Of a stretch of 64,000 nt of DNA, positions 1 to 8,699 are shown one piece after another (the first letter of the stretch is position 1; every line of letters starts with the position of its first letter). Origin of the DNA: Cytophagaceae bacterium ABcell3 (GTDB taxonomy: Bacteria; Bacteroidota; Bacteroidia; Cytophagales; Cytophagaceae); assembly GCA_030913385.1 (NCBI GenBank), contig CP133159.1, positions 4,381,001 to 4,445,000 of the forward strand. The letters run 5' to 3'. The notes under the pieces were generated by a model. It was not told the DNA's origin, ran no database searches, and saw only the letters and a list, made by a program, of their open reading frames with translations. Made by a program: the position numbers and the translations under genes.

Positions 1-1
1 T

Positions 2-1153
2 ATCAAATTTGACCAGAATGTAAAAGTAATCACAGAGCTATCAGGTTCACCTTCTATAGCAGAAGAAGACAGAAACCGCATTTTAAAACAGATTTCTACC
101 TATTCAAAAATCATGGTAGTAGCTGGGCAGAACACTACAGACACTGCACTGACAGAAGTTTTAACAGAATTTAGCAATAACTATAATATACCAATTGTAG
201 CTGATATAATAGCCAATCAAAAGCATCCAGACTTTATTAACGGCCATGACCTTTTTATTAATAACATCAACCCTGCACAGTACCAACCAGAGGTGCTCAT
301 CACGTTTGGCATGTCCCTGATATCTAAAGGAATGAAGCTTTTTTTAAGAAAAAACAAACCCACCATTCATATCCACCTGGATCCCCAAGGCATAGCCGCA
401 GATCCTTTTCAATCACTTACCATGGTTGTCCGAGAGACACCTGTTCATTTCTTAAGAGAAGCCATTAACGCTGGCTTGTTATACCACAATGAAGCTTTTG
501 GAAATCTCTGGAAACAAGCATCGAATAAAGGTGTAGAAAAGTTAAACCATTTCTTAAACAGCAATAAAGAGTGGTCAGAGATTTCTGCCGTAAATCAAGT
601 TATAGCACATTTGCCAGCAAACTCATCACTACATTTGGCCAATAGCATGCCTGTTCGTTATGCAGGTTTTGTTTTTGCAGGACAAGAAATGAAAGGCGTA
701 GAATGCTTTGCCAACAGAGGTACCAGTGGTATTGACGGGGTCATTAGTACGGCTTACGGAATGGCCCTTTTGTCTTCCAAAACCATCACCGTAATTACAG
801 GAGATTTAAGTTTTTTCTATGACAGAAATGCCCTTTGGAACAACTATTTACCGGGCAATTTAAAAATCATTCTTCTTAACAATCATGGTGGTAATATTTT
901 CAGGATTATTGACGGCCCTAATCAGCAGCCAGAACTTGAAGAATATTTTGAAACGCACCAACCTTTAAATGCCAGAAGAACTGCCGAAGACGCAGGTTTT
1001 AATTACATTAAGGTAAATAATAGCGTGCAGCTAAAAGAAGGTTTAAAACAAATCTATAGCAACAACAAACCATATATACTGGAAGCAGAATTTGACGGAA
1101 AAGTCAGCCACCAAGTTTTCTGCGATTTTAAAGAAACACTAAAATCTATGTAG
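2..1153 (+). CDS. menD: MenD, menaquinone synthesis (5'-truncated by window edge)
   Basis: 2-succinyl-5-enolpyruvyl-6-hydroxy-3-cyclohexene-1-carboxylate synthase joins isochorismate and 2-oxoglutarate with thiamine diphosphate in menaquinone synthesis. The frame is open from base 2, giving 383 visible residues; the family is usually about 550-580, so roughly the first third lies outside. Visible marks are the GTSGIDG stretch and the ThDP/Mg-binding segment around GDLSFFYDRNAL followed by LLNNHGGNIF. The first ATG in frame, at 113, is internal and is not the start. The TAG stop falls in a sequence resembling the end of repeat B. menB lies 6.7 kb away on the other strand rather than next door. 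Confidence 0.93.
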   Translation: MKFDQNVKVITELSGSPSIAEEDRNRILKQISTYSKIMVVAGQNTTDTALTEVLTEFSNNYNIPIVADIIANQKHPDFINGHDLFINNINPAQYQPEVLITFGMSLISKGMKLFLRKNKPTIHIHLDPQGIAADPFQSLTMVVRETPVHFLREAINAGLLYHNEAFGNLWKQASNKGVEKLNHFLNSNKEWSEISAVNQVIAHLPANSSLHLANSMPVRYAGFVFAGQEMKGVECFANRGTSGIDGVISTAYGMALLSSKTITVITGDLSFFYDRNALWNNYLPGNLKIILLNNHGGNIFRIIDGPNQQPELEEYFETHQPLNARRTAEDAGFNYIKVNNSVQLKEGLKQIYSNNKPYILEAEFDGKVSHQVFCDFKETLKSM

Positions 1154-1170
1154 GATCTGCTGAAAGCACT
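1151..1170 (+). repeat. degenerate end of repeat B at the menD stop
   Basis: The menD stop codon begins TAGGATCTGCTGAAAGC, which resembles the repeat B end TAGGGCCTGCTGAAAAAG seen at 12632 and 26303. Several mismatches make this a weak, possibly coincidental, remnant. Confidence 0.35.
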
Positions 1171-1198
1171 AGGAACAAAAAACGAACTGAAGGGGGAA

Positions 1199-2650
1199 TT
1201 AATTAAAACACTCTCGCAAACTTTTCAACTTTTCTTTTTGTGCCAACACCTGTATAACATCTCCACTTTCTAAAACAGTACCTCCGCCAGGGACAAAATA
1301 ATTACCATCACGGTAAATCACTACTACCAGGTTTCCTTTAAGTTCTGAGATTTCAACCAAAGCCTTTCCTTCTACCGCAGAGTTGTCGGGAACCCGAAGG
1401 TTTACAAGTTTCATGTCTAGTTTCTCAGGATAACTGAACTCCAACGGCGACTGAAGCTTTTGCTCTGAAGGCATATCAAGCTTAAACAGTTTGGCGGCGG
1501 CAGGCAAAGTCCAACCTTGCAGCAAACTTGAGGTTAAAACGATGAAGAAAACTACATTAAAAATCCAGCCAGCCTCAGGAATACCTGCCAATAAAGGGAA
1601 AGTAGCTAGAATAATTGGTACAGCCCCTCTCAGGCCAACCCACGAAATAAGCAGTTTTTCCTTTAATTTAAAATTGAAAAAAGCAAGTGAAAGAAAAACA
1701 CCGGCAGGACGTGCCACAAAAATCAGGAACAATGAAATCATTATACCTAAACCTGTAACCTGTACTACTTGGCTTGGGTACACCAATAGTCCCAAAGTAA
1801 GGAACATGACAATTTGGCTCAGCCAAGCCAAGCCGTCAAAAAAACGGAAAAGACTTCTTTTAAAAACGATCTCGTTATTGCTCACAATTACACCGGCCAC
1901 ATAAACGGCCAAAAAGCCACTGCCTTGAAAGGTAGTGGTTAAAGCATAGGTAAAAACTGCAAAAGCGAGGGTAAAAACAGAGTAAAATCCTTCTACGGGA
2001 AACTTTAGTTTATTAATAAGAATGACTAAAACCTTTCCCGACACAGCACCTGCAAACAACCCTAAGCCCATTTGCAAAAAGAACAATGGTATCAACGACA
2101 ATACCGAAGATGTTTCGGTGGTAATGAGCTGCAGAAAGCTGATGGTAAGAAATATAGCCATGGGGTCGTTACTCCCAGACTCTAGTTCCAACAGTGGGCC
2201 AGAATTACCCTTTAAATTTATATTCCTGGAGCTAAGTATAGAAAATACAGCAGCAGCATCTGTAGAAGAAATTACCGCCCCCACCAACATGCTGACCAAA
2301 AACGGCAAATCCAAAACCAGCCAAAGGAATAAACCTACAAAAAAAGTGGTGGCAAACACCCCTAAGGTGGCCAAACTGAGGGCAGGAAAAAGCACGGGTT
2401 TGACCACCGGCCATTTGGTATCTAAACCACCAGAAAAAAGTATCATGATCAAAGCCATAATACCTATAGACTGGGCAGCTTGTGCATCAGTAAAGGTTAT
2501 ACCGCCCAGACCTTCCTCTCCTGCCAACATTCCAACACCTAAAAAAAGCAGCAAAACTGGGACCCCAATATTATTTGTGACCTTGGCAATAACCACACTC
2601 AAAATTATGAGCAGGGAAATTGTCAATAAAAAAGTCTCCAATTGCGGCAT
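1199..2650 (-). CDS. CPA1-type K+(Na+)/H+ antiporter with RCK_C domain
   Basis: A 483-residue inner-membrane antiporter resembling the NhaP2/CvrA group, which exchanges K+ or Na+ for protons. About twelve hydrophobic segments fill residues 1-395. Conserved stretches include GGLDTKWP near residue 75 and WVGLRGAVPIILA near residue 338. The last ~80 residues form a soluble TrkA-C (RCK_C)-like regulatory domain (VNLRVPDNSAVEGKAL through SGDVIQVLA). It is transcribed alone, toward the menD end; the upstream mogA is 168 bases away. The family is clear, but the transported ion cannot be told from sequence. Confidence 0.88.
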   Translation of the reverse strand: MPQLETFLLTISLLIILSVVIAKVTNNIGVPVLLLFLGVGMLAGEEGLGGITFTDAQAAQSIGIMALIMILFSGGLDTKWPVVKPVLFPALSLATLGVFATTFFVGLFLWLVLDLPFLVSMLVGAVISSTDAAAVFSILSSRNINLKGNSGPLLELESGSNDPMAIFLTISFLQLITTETSSVLSLIPLFFLQMGLGLFAGAVSGKVLVILINKLKFPVEGFYSVFTLAFAVFTYALTTTFQGSGFLAVYVAGVIVSNNEIVFKRSLFRFFDGLAWLSQIVMFLTLGLLVYPSQVVQVTGLGIMISLFLIFVARPAGVFLSLAFFNFKLKEKLLISWVGLRGAVPIILATFPLLAGIPEAGWIFNVVFFIVLTSSLLQGWTLPAAAKLFKLDMPSEQKLQSPLEFSYPEKLDMKLVNLRVPDNSAVEGKALVEISELKGNLVVVIYRDGNYFVPGGGTVLESGDVIQVLAQKEKLKSLRECFN

Positions 2651-2739
2651 AACTCAAAAAGAAAAAATCAGTTTAATTATTTAACAAACGATATCAATTA
2701 GCTTGAAACCATACCAAAAACTTAGTGTCTATGTTTTAA

Positions 2740-2765
2740 TAACCCCAAATATTCAATGGGGTTTA
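2740..2765 (-). terminator. weak hairpin downstream of mogA
   Basis: An AACCCCA / TGGGGTT stem of seven pairs lies about 55 bases past the mogA stop in its direction of transcription. There is only a poor T-tract, so this is a tentative terminator. Confidence 0.4.
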
Positions 2766-2818
2766 TCCATTCAAACAGTCGGGCTTTCAAGAACGATTTA
2801 CACCTTACTGAACTAAGT

Positions 2819-3346
2819 TTACTTTTTCTTTGGTCTGAAAGCTTTTACAACTTCAGGTCTAGTCTCAATATAAGGCCCTTCGATTAAGTCTATACAATAA
2901 GGGATTGCTTCAAAAAGCTCATCCAAAGTTTCCTTAATAGCCTTTGGCTGTCCTGGCAAATTAACAATGAGCGATTTATTTCTTATCACCCCGACCTGAC
3001 GGGAAAGAATAGCCGTGGGGACATATTTAAGGCTTATACCTCTCATACGTTCCCCAAAACCATCCAAAACCTTGTGAGCAACAGCCAAGGTAGCTTCCGG
3101 GGTTACATCTCTAGAAGCCGGCCCTGTACCTCCGGTAGTTAAAATCAAACAGCACTCCTTTTGATCTGACAAATCTATAAGGGTTTTCTCAATCATATCT
3201 TGCTCATCTGGCACAACCGTATAAAACTCTTTAAACTCTGTAACAAGTGCATTTTCTAACCATTGGCGAATGCCCGGCCCACCTAAATCTTCATATTCTT
3301 TATTATAAGCTCTGTCACTGACTGTAACGATTCCTATTCTTACCAT
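2819..3346 (-). CDS. mogA: MogA/MoaB-type molybdopterin adenylyltransferase
   Basis: 175 residues. The family adenylylates molybdopterin during molybdenum cofactor synthesis. The nucleotide/MPT-binding motif TTGGTGPASRD is at residues 70-80 and the family motif LPGQPKAIKE is near residue 140. Length fits MogA. No other molybdenum-cofactor gene is nearby, so it stands alone between an antiporter and a repeat. MogA is preferred over MoaB because of the R-D spacing after TGGTG, but the two are close relatives. Confidence 0.87.
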   Translation of the reverse strand: MVRIGIVTVSDRAYNKEYEDLGGPGIRQWLENALVTEFKEFYTVVPDEQDMIEKTLIDLSDQKECCLILTTGGTGPASRDVTPEATLAVAHKVLDGFGERMRGISLKYVPTAILSRQVGVIRNKSLIVNLPGQPKAIKETLDELFEAIPYCIDLIEGPYIETRPEVVKAFRPKKK

Positions 3347-3933
3347 ATCTTCAAAAAACTAAACGATTAAGTATGTTTAATAAACTGTGAATTTTTCACA
3401 GAAGCTTTACTAAAGCTTACAAGAAGTCTTGCAAATTTAAAAATGTATTAGACAACAAAAGCAATTTAGGGAGGTATTTTATGATTTAACCTGGATTATG
3501 CATTAGGTTTCGTTATGAGGGGCAAAAAAACAAAAAATCAGCGTATTTGGTTTGCAAAGCATAGTGGCTCTAAGGTTAAAAACCAAATGCGAGCGAAGCG
3601 TCTGATTTGAAGTTGTTTTGCCACGTAATAGAAAGTTCTAATGCATATTTCAGGTTTAATATCGCTGATAGTGAAACTAGCTGGATTGAAATGCCTTTTA
3701 GAGATAAGGATTAGCAGCAATAAGTCCATAGCAAAATAGATGGTTTTAAGCTGCTATGCAACACTTTTCCTTTTTAACTAAGGAGATGGAACTGGGCTAA
3801 AAAAATCAGTAAAAGCACATAATAAGCAATACCCCGAAAGTATATAAAACTTATGTTTCCATCTGCGGCACTCAAAAAAATGTACGTACGGTATAAACGA
3901 ACTGCCTTTACAAGGCTGATGGTAATTAAAACT
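3347..3933. other. 587-base gap: repeat A copy plus unassigned sequence
   Basis: The gap between mogA and the response regulator pair holds the full repeat A copy (3488-3656). The flanking sequence is AT-rich. Short open frames here are inside the repeat or lack coding character, and no RNA gene was recognised. Confidence 0.6.
3488..3656 (+). repeat. repeat A, full copy 1 (MITE-like)
   Basis: A 169-base element with imperfect inverted ends. The left end is AACCTGGATTATGCATTAG and the right end, read on the other strand, is AACCTGAAATATGCATTAG. The interior is also an imperfect palindrome: an AATCAG...ATTTGGTTT arm recurs inverted. A second copy of about 93% identity by eye lies inverted at 16755-16924. 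It has no coding capacity, so it fits a non-autonomous transposable or hairpin repeat. No clear target duplication is visible. Confidence 0.85.
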
Positions 3934-4341
3934 TCATTCTTTAAAGTACGCTCCTGCTACTTCCAAGAGTCTTTCTTTGGTGAGTGGCTTCATTATAAAA
4001 CCGTTTACTTTAAGGCTATCCATCCTTTCCTTATCGGCAGGTTCAGATGCCGCTGAAAGCATATAAATAACTACATCATGTTTATTCTCAAAGTCCAACC
4101 TATGAAACTCTTCAAGAAACTCAAAGCCGTCCATAACCGGCATATTTTGGTCTAACAGGATGATTTCAGGACATAGATTTGTACGGGCAATGCACTCGTC
4201 CAAGATAAAAGACAGCGCTTCTTTTCCATTTTTTGCCACCTTAATTTGATTTGCAATATTGAGCCCTTTCAACAAGCGCTCATTTAAAAAATTGTTTATC
4301 TCATCATCATCTACCAAAAGCAGGGTATTGATTTTGTCCAT
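3934..4341 (-). CDS. stand-alone response regulator receiver (CheY-like), copy 1
   Basis: 135 residues consisting of one receiver domain with no output domain. Acidic residues D11-D12, the phospho-acceptor D64 (in LLDQNMPVMDGFEF), S96 in the switch position and K118 (MKPL) are all present, so it should accept phosphate. It lies 14 bases downstream of a paralogue with the same N-terminal pattern (VDDDxINNxLNxRL), so a tandem duplication is likely. No histidine kinase is adjacent; the nearest is at 12667-14052. Such single-domain regulators in Bacteroidota often serve hybrid phosphorelays. Confidence 0.9.
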   Translation of the reverse strand: MDKINTLLLVDDDEINNFLNERLLKGLNIANQIKVAKNGKEALSFILDECIARTNLCPEIILLDQNMPVMDGFEFLEEFHRLDFENKHDVVIYMLSAASEPADKERMDSLKVNGFIMKPLTKERLLEVAGAYFKE

Positions 4342-4355
4342 AGAGTTTCTCTAAA

Positions 4356-4760
4356 TTATTGATATGAAAAATGTTTATCCAAAATCCCTTTTAGCTTATC
4401 TTCAGTCAATGGTTTGTTAATAAACCCAGCCACTGAAGCATCTTTTTTGATAATTTCCACATCCTTATCATTTGTAGATGTTGTAAGCATGATAATAACC
4501 GGATCTGAGGCACAAAGTTTTTCTTTCCTAAACTGATCCAAAAACTCAAAGCCGTTCATCACAGGCATATTGATATCCAGAAAAATCAAAGAAGGGCAAT
4601 TTCCCCCTTTATTTTCACTTGAAAGATACTTTAAAGCCTCTGCCCCATTCAAAGAAATTTTCACATTGTCAGTAATGCGCAACTTCTTGATAAGTCGAGC
4701 ATTAAGATAATTATTTATATTATCATCATCAACCAGCAGGACACTGTCCAACGTGTTCAT
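4356..4760 (-). CDS. stand-alone response regulator receiver (CheY-like), copy 2
   Basis: 134 residues, receiver domain only. Phospho-acceptor D62 (LDINMPVMNGFEF), T93 and K116 (NKPL) match the active site; D11 and D12 supply the acidic pocket. It is the upstream member of a tandem pair with the gene at 3934-4341 and is probably co-transcribed with it. Its partner kinase is not evident. Confidence 0.9.
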   Translation of the reverse strand: MNTLDSVLLVDDDNINNYLNARLIKKLRITDNVKISLNGAEALKYLSSENKGGNCPSLIFLDINMPVMNGFEFLDQFRKEKLCASDPVIIMLTTSTNDKDVEIIKKDASVAGFINKPLTEDKLKGILDKHFSYQ

Positions 4761-4913
4761 ACGATTGGGTTTAAATTTACTTTTATTTTTTTACCGGGTC
4801 GAAATAACAACAGATTCATTTCAATTTCAACAATTTTTCTTCACAATAATGTAAAGACATTGAATATGTCTTTCATAAACAATGCCTTTACTGGATATAC
4901 AATGTTAATAACT

Positions 4914-5582
4914 TTAGTCTTCACCCCTAGGCCCAGCATCTGCATCAGGTCCTGGGCCTTCCGTTTCAGGATCCGCAGCTCCGGTTCTGTCTCTAGGAAA
5001 CTCAGGCTCTTCTGGCGCCCCTGGCGTTGTAGTTGGTTCCAGTCTTTCAGGGCGTGGTCCTGTAGCACCAGTCCTACCAAAGCCGTGCCTTCTTTGCACA
5101 CGGCCAGGCTCACGTGTAGCCCCTTCTGTACCTACAGCACCTAACCCTGCATGCCCTTCTTCAGTGACCGGCTCATGTTCAGGATCTCCCATTACAACCT
5201 CAGGTTGATCATCCTCTACAGCCGCACCTTGCTGCTGCTCTATTTGCTGATCTTGCTGTTGACCGGCATTACCATCGTTTCCCTCAGCACCATTGGGTTG
5301 CTGTGGTTCTTCCATACCGGGCGACTCTTGCTGCCCTTCCATCTCTTGTTGCCCATTCTCCATACCTGGATTTTCCTGCTCACCCCTTTCTCCAAAGGAT
5401 GGGTCAGTCACTGTATCTACTCCATGCTCATGCTCATAAATTACAGTATCTTCCCCCGCAGGAACTCCTGGGTCAACAGTTCTTGGTGCCCCATATTCAT
5501 CCCCCGGCGTCTCTCTATGTCTTTCGCCGCATGAGGAAAACAACAACCCTGCTACTCCTAATACCAAGAATACTCTCTTCAT
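4914..5582 (-). CDS. low-complexity Gln/Glu/Pro/Gly-rich lipoprotein
   Basis: 222 residues with a lipoprotein signal (MKRVFLVLGVAGLLFSSC, Cys18 as the lipidation site), so probably exported and membrane-anchored. The rest lacks hydrophobic segments. Residues ~70-125 are rich in Gln, Glu, Asn, Pro and Gly; the last ~80 residues are rich in Pro, Glu, Gly, Arg and Asp. A purine-rich AAGGGGGAT lies shortly before the ATG. The DNA is more GC-rich than its neighbours. No known domain is recognised. Open frames on the other strand are taken as shadows because only this frame starts with a lipobox. Confidence 0.7.
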   Translation of the reverse strand: MKRVFLVLGVAGLLFSSCGERHRETPGDEYGAPRTVDPGVPAGEDTVIYEHEHGVDTVTDPSFGERGEQENPGMENGQQEMEGQQESPGMEEPQQPNGAEGNDGNAGQQQDQQIEQQQGAAVEDDQPEVVMGDPEHEPVTEEGHAGLGAVGTEGATREPGRVQRRHGFGRTGATGPRPERLEPTTTPGAPEEPEFPRDRTGAADPETEGPGPDADAGPRGED

Positions 5583-5638
5583 AATCCAATTCGCTTCAAA
5601 TCCCCCTTAACTTAGAAACAAACAATAATCTATAATGT

Positions 5639-6727
5639 TTATTCGCCTCTGGACAATTTATTGGCAATCCTTACCAAAGAAAGCATTAAAGGAACTTCTA
5701 TCAACATGCCTGTGACTGCCACTAAAGCAGCTCCGGAGTTTAACCCAAACAAAACTATGGAGACAGCTACCGAAAATTCGAAAAAATTGCTTGCCCCTAT
5801 CATAGCTCCCGGAGCCCTAATCGAATGAGGCAAATCTAAAGCCTTGCCACATATCCATGTTAAAAAAAACATTGTATAAGCAAGTAGCACGATAGGTATA
5901 GCTATAAATAGTAAATGAAGCGGTTGATCAATGATAGACCTCCCTTGAAATACAAAAAGGACAAAAACAGTAGCCAATAAAGCTATGACTGAAACAGCCT
6001 TAAGTTTCTTAAGAAAAACCTCCCTAAACCAAACTTCCCCTTTTAGCTTACGCAATACCAGATTAGCTAAAAAACCTGCTGTTAAAGGCAAGGCTATAAA
6101 AAGCAAAACAGCGGTAAGCAGCTTAGGGAAATAAATGCTTACACCAGATATTCCCAACAAAAAACCAGCTACAGGCACATAAATTATTAAAAGAATGAAA
6201 TCATTGACAGAAACCTGGGCAAGCGAATAAATCGGGTTGCCATTGGTCAAATATGTCCAGACAAACACCATAGCCGTACAAGGAGCTGCTCCCAAAACAA
6301 TAGCCCCTGCCACATATTGCTGTGCTTGCGAAGAACTAAAAAAAGCCGCAAATACATTCTCAAAAAACAGCCAGGCAAAAACAGCCATAAAAAGTGGCTT
6401 TACCAACCAGCTAATCACTACCGCCAAACTAATTCCTCCAGGCATGTCTCCCGCTTTTTTTATTGAAGAAAAGTCTATCTGCACCATCCTGGGAAATATC
6501 ATCAGCCAAACAAGCACAACTACCAGTATATTTAGGGACTGAAAGTTACCCTCAGCGAACGTTGCCACCCTATCTTCTGCAAAATAACCCACAGTTAGCC
6601 CTGCCACTATGCTCAATACCGCCCACCATATCAGGTTACCTTCAAAAAAACCTAGGTTCTTCTTAAGTCTCGACTCCCGTACTTCACTTACTATATTATC
6701 TGATAAACTCATATTTCTAGCCCTCAA
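5639..6727 (-). CDS. Acr3-type arsenite efflux permease
   Basis: 362 residues with about ten membrane segments, of the BASS/Acr3 group that exports arsenite. The signature GAAPCTAMVFVW holds the conserved Cys150 in a membrane helix needed for transport in characterised Acr3 proteins; a second conserved stretch is GASNFFEFSVAVSI. A Met at residue 6 is an alternative start. No arsR or arsC gene is beside it, which is unusual for arsenic resistance loci. Acr3 identity is firm; the symbol is left blank because naming varies. Confidence 0.9.
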   Translation of the reverse strand: MRARNMSLSDNIVSEVRESRLKKNLGFFEGNLIWWAVLSIVAGLTVGYFAEDRVATFAEGNFQSLNILVVVLVWLMIFPRMVQIDFSSIKKAGDMPGGISLAVVISWLVKPLFMAVFAWLFFENVFAAFFSSSQAQQYVAGAIVLGAAPCTAMVFVWTYLTNGNPIYSLAQVSVNDFILLIIYVPVAGFLLGISGVSIYFPKLLTAVLLFIALPLTAGFLANLVLRKLKGEVWFREVFLKKLKAVSVIALLATVFVLFVFQGRSIIDQPLHLLFIAIPIVLLAYTMFFLTWICGKALDLPHSIRAPGAMIGASNFFEFSVAVSIVLFGLNSGAALVAVTGMLIEVPLMLSLVRIANKLSRGE

Positions 6728-7176
6728 TCCTAAAGTCGCTCCGTTTCTAACTATTTTTCACACTTATTTTAGTTGATCAAATGTCCAATTCTTTCACCCC
6801 GAAACATTTTAAATCGCACAAAAATCACTAATACTAATTTTAATCAACATTTCAGGCATAGCCATATACAGAACCCGTGTCCTAAAAATTCGCCTTACTT
6901 ATATATATCAACTTTTTTATAAGCAAAATGATTAAACTTTTTTTAATGTGAAAGCCCCCAAGAAGTCATTAAGAAAATGGACAAAAAGCTAAAAACAGTA
7001 TCCTTATGCCGTAGAACAGCTTAACTGGAAACAATTAAAGTGGCTAAAAATGCTGTTTTTTGAATTTACCCTAACCAGCTTTATTTTCTGAGCTTAAGCC
7101 TGAGCATTTTGTTCGCAAACCCAATAACACTATCCAAACATAACGGTTCTCTATTAAAGAAAAACACAATTGCCAA
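6728..7176. other. 449-base divergent intergenic region
   Basis: This separates the divergently transcribed acr3-like gene and the HMA gene and should hold both promoters. It is AT-rich. I see no convincing regulator site, RNA gene or ORF of its own. A TATGTTTG box pointing leftward (around 7133-7141) is the only promoter-like element noticed. Confidence 0.45.
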
Positions 7177-7413
7177 ATGTTTGGACTGTTTAAGGAGAAG
7201 GGGAAAAAGATAAAGTTTAAGACCAACATTAATTGTGGAGGTTGCATAAAAAAAGTGAAGCCTTTTCTTGACAAGGTCGACAATCTAAAGAAATGGGATG
7301 TCGATATTGCTGACAATGACAAAATTTTGACTGTACGCGGGGATGAGGTACAAGAAAAAGATGTTATTAAAGCGGTGGAAGAGGCGGGCTTTAAAATAGA
7401 GACAGTGAAATAA
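7177..7413 (+). CDS. heavy-metal-associated (HMA) domain protein, CopZ-like
   Basis: 78 residues, essentially one HMA fold. The metal-binding CGGC motif is at residues 20-23 in a NCGGC context, and the ending EEAGF is typical of the family. It is likely a cytosolic Cu(I) chaperone or sponge. It sits 29 bases before a cysteine-rich copper-storage-like gene on the same strand. An opposite-strand ORF over it lacks family features. Confidence 0.88.
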   Translation: MFGLFKEKGKKIKFKTNINCGGCIKKVKPFLDKVDNLKKWDVDIADNDKILTVRGDEVQEKDVIKAVEEAGFKIETVK

Positions 7414-7442
7414 AAAGTGTTAACCATAAACAGATAAAAAAA

Positions 7443-7778
7443 ATGCAAAACGGGTCATTAATAAACACCATTCTAGAATGTGCTCAGGCTTGTGAGCATT
7501 GTGCAACATCATGCCTGAAAGCAGAAGATGTTGCTGAAATGAGCAGATGTATCCAATTGGACAGAGACTGTGCAGATATTTGTTTTCAAGCAGCACGCTT
7601 GTTAAAAAGAAAGTCTGAAATAGCACTTCCTTATCTTCTGCTATGTGAGAAAATATGCCGTATGTGTGCTGAAGAATGCAAGAAGCACGAAAACGACCAC
7701 TGTCAAACATGTGCAAAAAAATGCTTGGAGTGCGCAGATGCATGCCATCAGCATCATAAGCCGATAGAGCAAGACTAA
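7443..7778 (+). CDS. cysteine-rich four-helix copper-binding protein (Csp/DUF326-like)
   Basis: 111 residues with 16 cysteines, mostly in CxxC or CxxxC spacing along predicted helices (for example CAQACEHC near the start and CQTCAKKCLECADAC near the end). This is the pattern of four-helix-bundle cytosolic copper storage proteins. No signal peptide is visible, which favours a cytosolic Csp3-like form. Pairing with the HMA protein 29 bases upstream supports a copper-buffering role; metal content is inferred. Confidence 0.85.
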   Translation: MQNGSLINTILECAQACEHCATSCLKAEDVAEMSRCIQLDRDCADICFQAARLLKRKSEIALPYLLLCEKICRMCAEECKKHENDHCQTCAKKCLECADACHQHHKPIEQD

Positions 7779-7790
7779 ACACAAAACCAG

Positions 7791-7822
7791 TTAGCGGGAA
7801 ACTTTATAAAACTTCCCGCTAA
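7791..7822. terminator. bidirectional terminator between the Csp-like gene and menB
   Basis: A perfect 10-bp inverted repeat, TTAGCGGGAA / TTCCCGCTAA, with a 12-base loop sits between two convergent genes and can serve both. Confidence 0.7.
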
Positions 7823-7832
7823 AACTTTATAC

Positions 7833-8657
7833 TTATGGGAATTTAGGGAACTTGGAAAAGTCTGGTTTTCTTTTTTCCAAAAAGGCGTTTTTCCCTTCTT
7901 TAGCTTCTTCAGAAAGATAGTACAAAAGAGTGGAATTGCCTGCCAACTCTTGAATACCTGCCTGCCCATCAAGTTCAGCATTGAAAGAAGACTTGAGCAT
8001 ACGTAGTGCAAGCGGACTTTTCTCCAATATCTTATTACACCACTCTATCGTAGTTTCTTCCAGTTTATCCAAAGGCACCACTTTGTTAACGAGTCCCATT
8101 TGCAAAGCATCTTGAGCGTCATATTGGTCACATAGAAACCAAATTTCCCTTGCTTTCTTCTGTCCTACTATCCGGGCCAAATAAGATGCACCAAAACCAC
8201 CGTCGAAGCTGCCGACCTTAGGGCCAGTCTGACCAAAACGGGCGTTTTCTGCCGCTATTGTCAAGTCGCAAACAACATGTAATACATGGCCACCACCAAT
8301 AGCCCATCCAGCCACCATGGCTATAACAGGCTTAGGCACCGAACGGATCAGCTTCTGTAAATCGAGCACGTTTAACCTAGGCACTTCATCTTGTCCTACA
8401 TACCCACCATGTCCACGTACACTTTGGTCTCCACCACTACAAAAAGCTTTTCCACCTTCTCCTGTCAGGATAACAACGCCAATCTCAGGAGTGTCCCGAA
8501 CTATATTCATGGCGTCTATCATCTCCTGTACAGTTTTAGGGGTAAATGCATTATGAACTTGAGGCCTATTTATGCTAATTTTAGCAATGCCCTCGTAAAA
8601 AGAAAATATGATTTCCTCATATTTTTTAATTTCCTTCCAAGAATATTTACTCTCCAT
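7833..8657 (-). CDS. menB: 1,4-dihydroxy-2-naphthoyl-CoA synthase
   Basis: 274 residues of the crotonase fold; it closes the second ring of the naphthoquinone from o-succinylbenzoyl-CoA in menaquinone synthesis. Diagnostic stretches are CSGGDQ, the oxyanion-hole region [16 protein letters not shown] and [14 protein letters not shown], the last typical of MenB. Full length. It converges on the copper pair and is separated from menD by about 6.7 kb; in many relatives the two are neighbours. Confidence 0.96.
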   Translation of the reverse strand: MESKYSWKEIKKYEEIIFSFYEGIAKISINRPQVHNAFTPKTVQEMIDAMNIVRDTPEIGVVILTGEGGKAFCSGGDQSVRGHGGYVGQDEVPRLNVLDLQKLIRSVPKPVIAMVAGWAIGGGHVLHVVCDLTIAAENARFGQTGPKVGSFDGGFGASYLARIVGQKKAREIWFLCDQYDAQDALQMGLVNKVVPLDKLEETTIEWCNKILEKSPLALRMLKSSFNAELDGQAGIQELAGNSTLLYYLSEEAKEGKNAFLEKRKPDFSKFPKFP

Positions 8658-8699
8658 AATTCAATTAAATAATAATCAAGAATATAATTTAAAAGTAAT

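Noticed and set aside
2022-2684. 220-residue plus-strand frame antisense to the antiporter
   Set aside because: Fully overlaps a clear antiporter and lacks any domain; a shadow frame.
3538-3729. 63-residue frame inside repeat A copy 1
   Set aside because: It runs across the repeat and past its end, and the matching copy 2 shows no evidence of protein-level conservation.
5151-5584. Leu-rich plus-strand frames over the lipoprotein gene
   Set aside because: They mirror the low-complexity Gln/Glu codons of the minus-strand lipoprotein (CTG/CTC antisense), so the hydrophobic look is an artefact.
7071-7448. 125-residue minus-strand frame over the HMA gene
   Set aside because: No family signature; the HMA protein with CGGC is clearly the real one.
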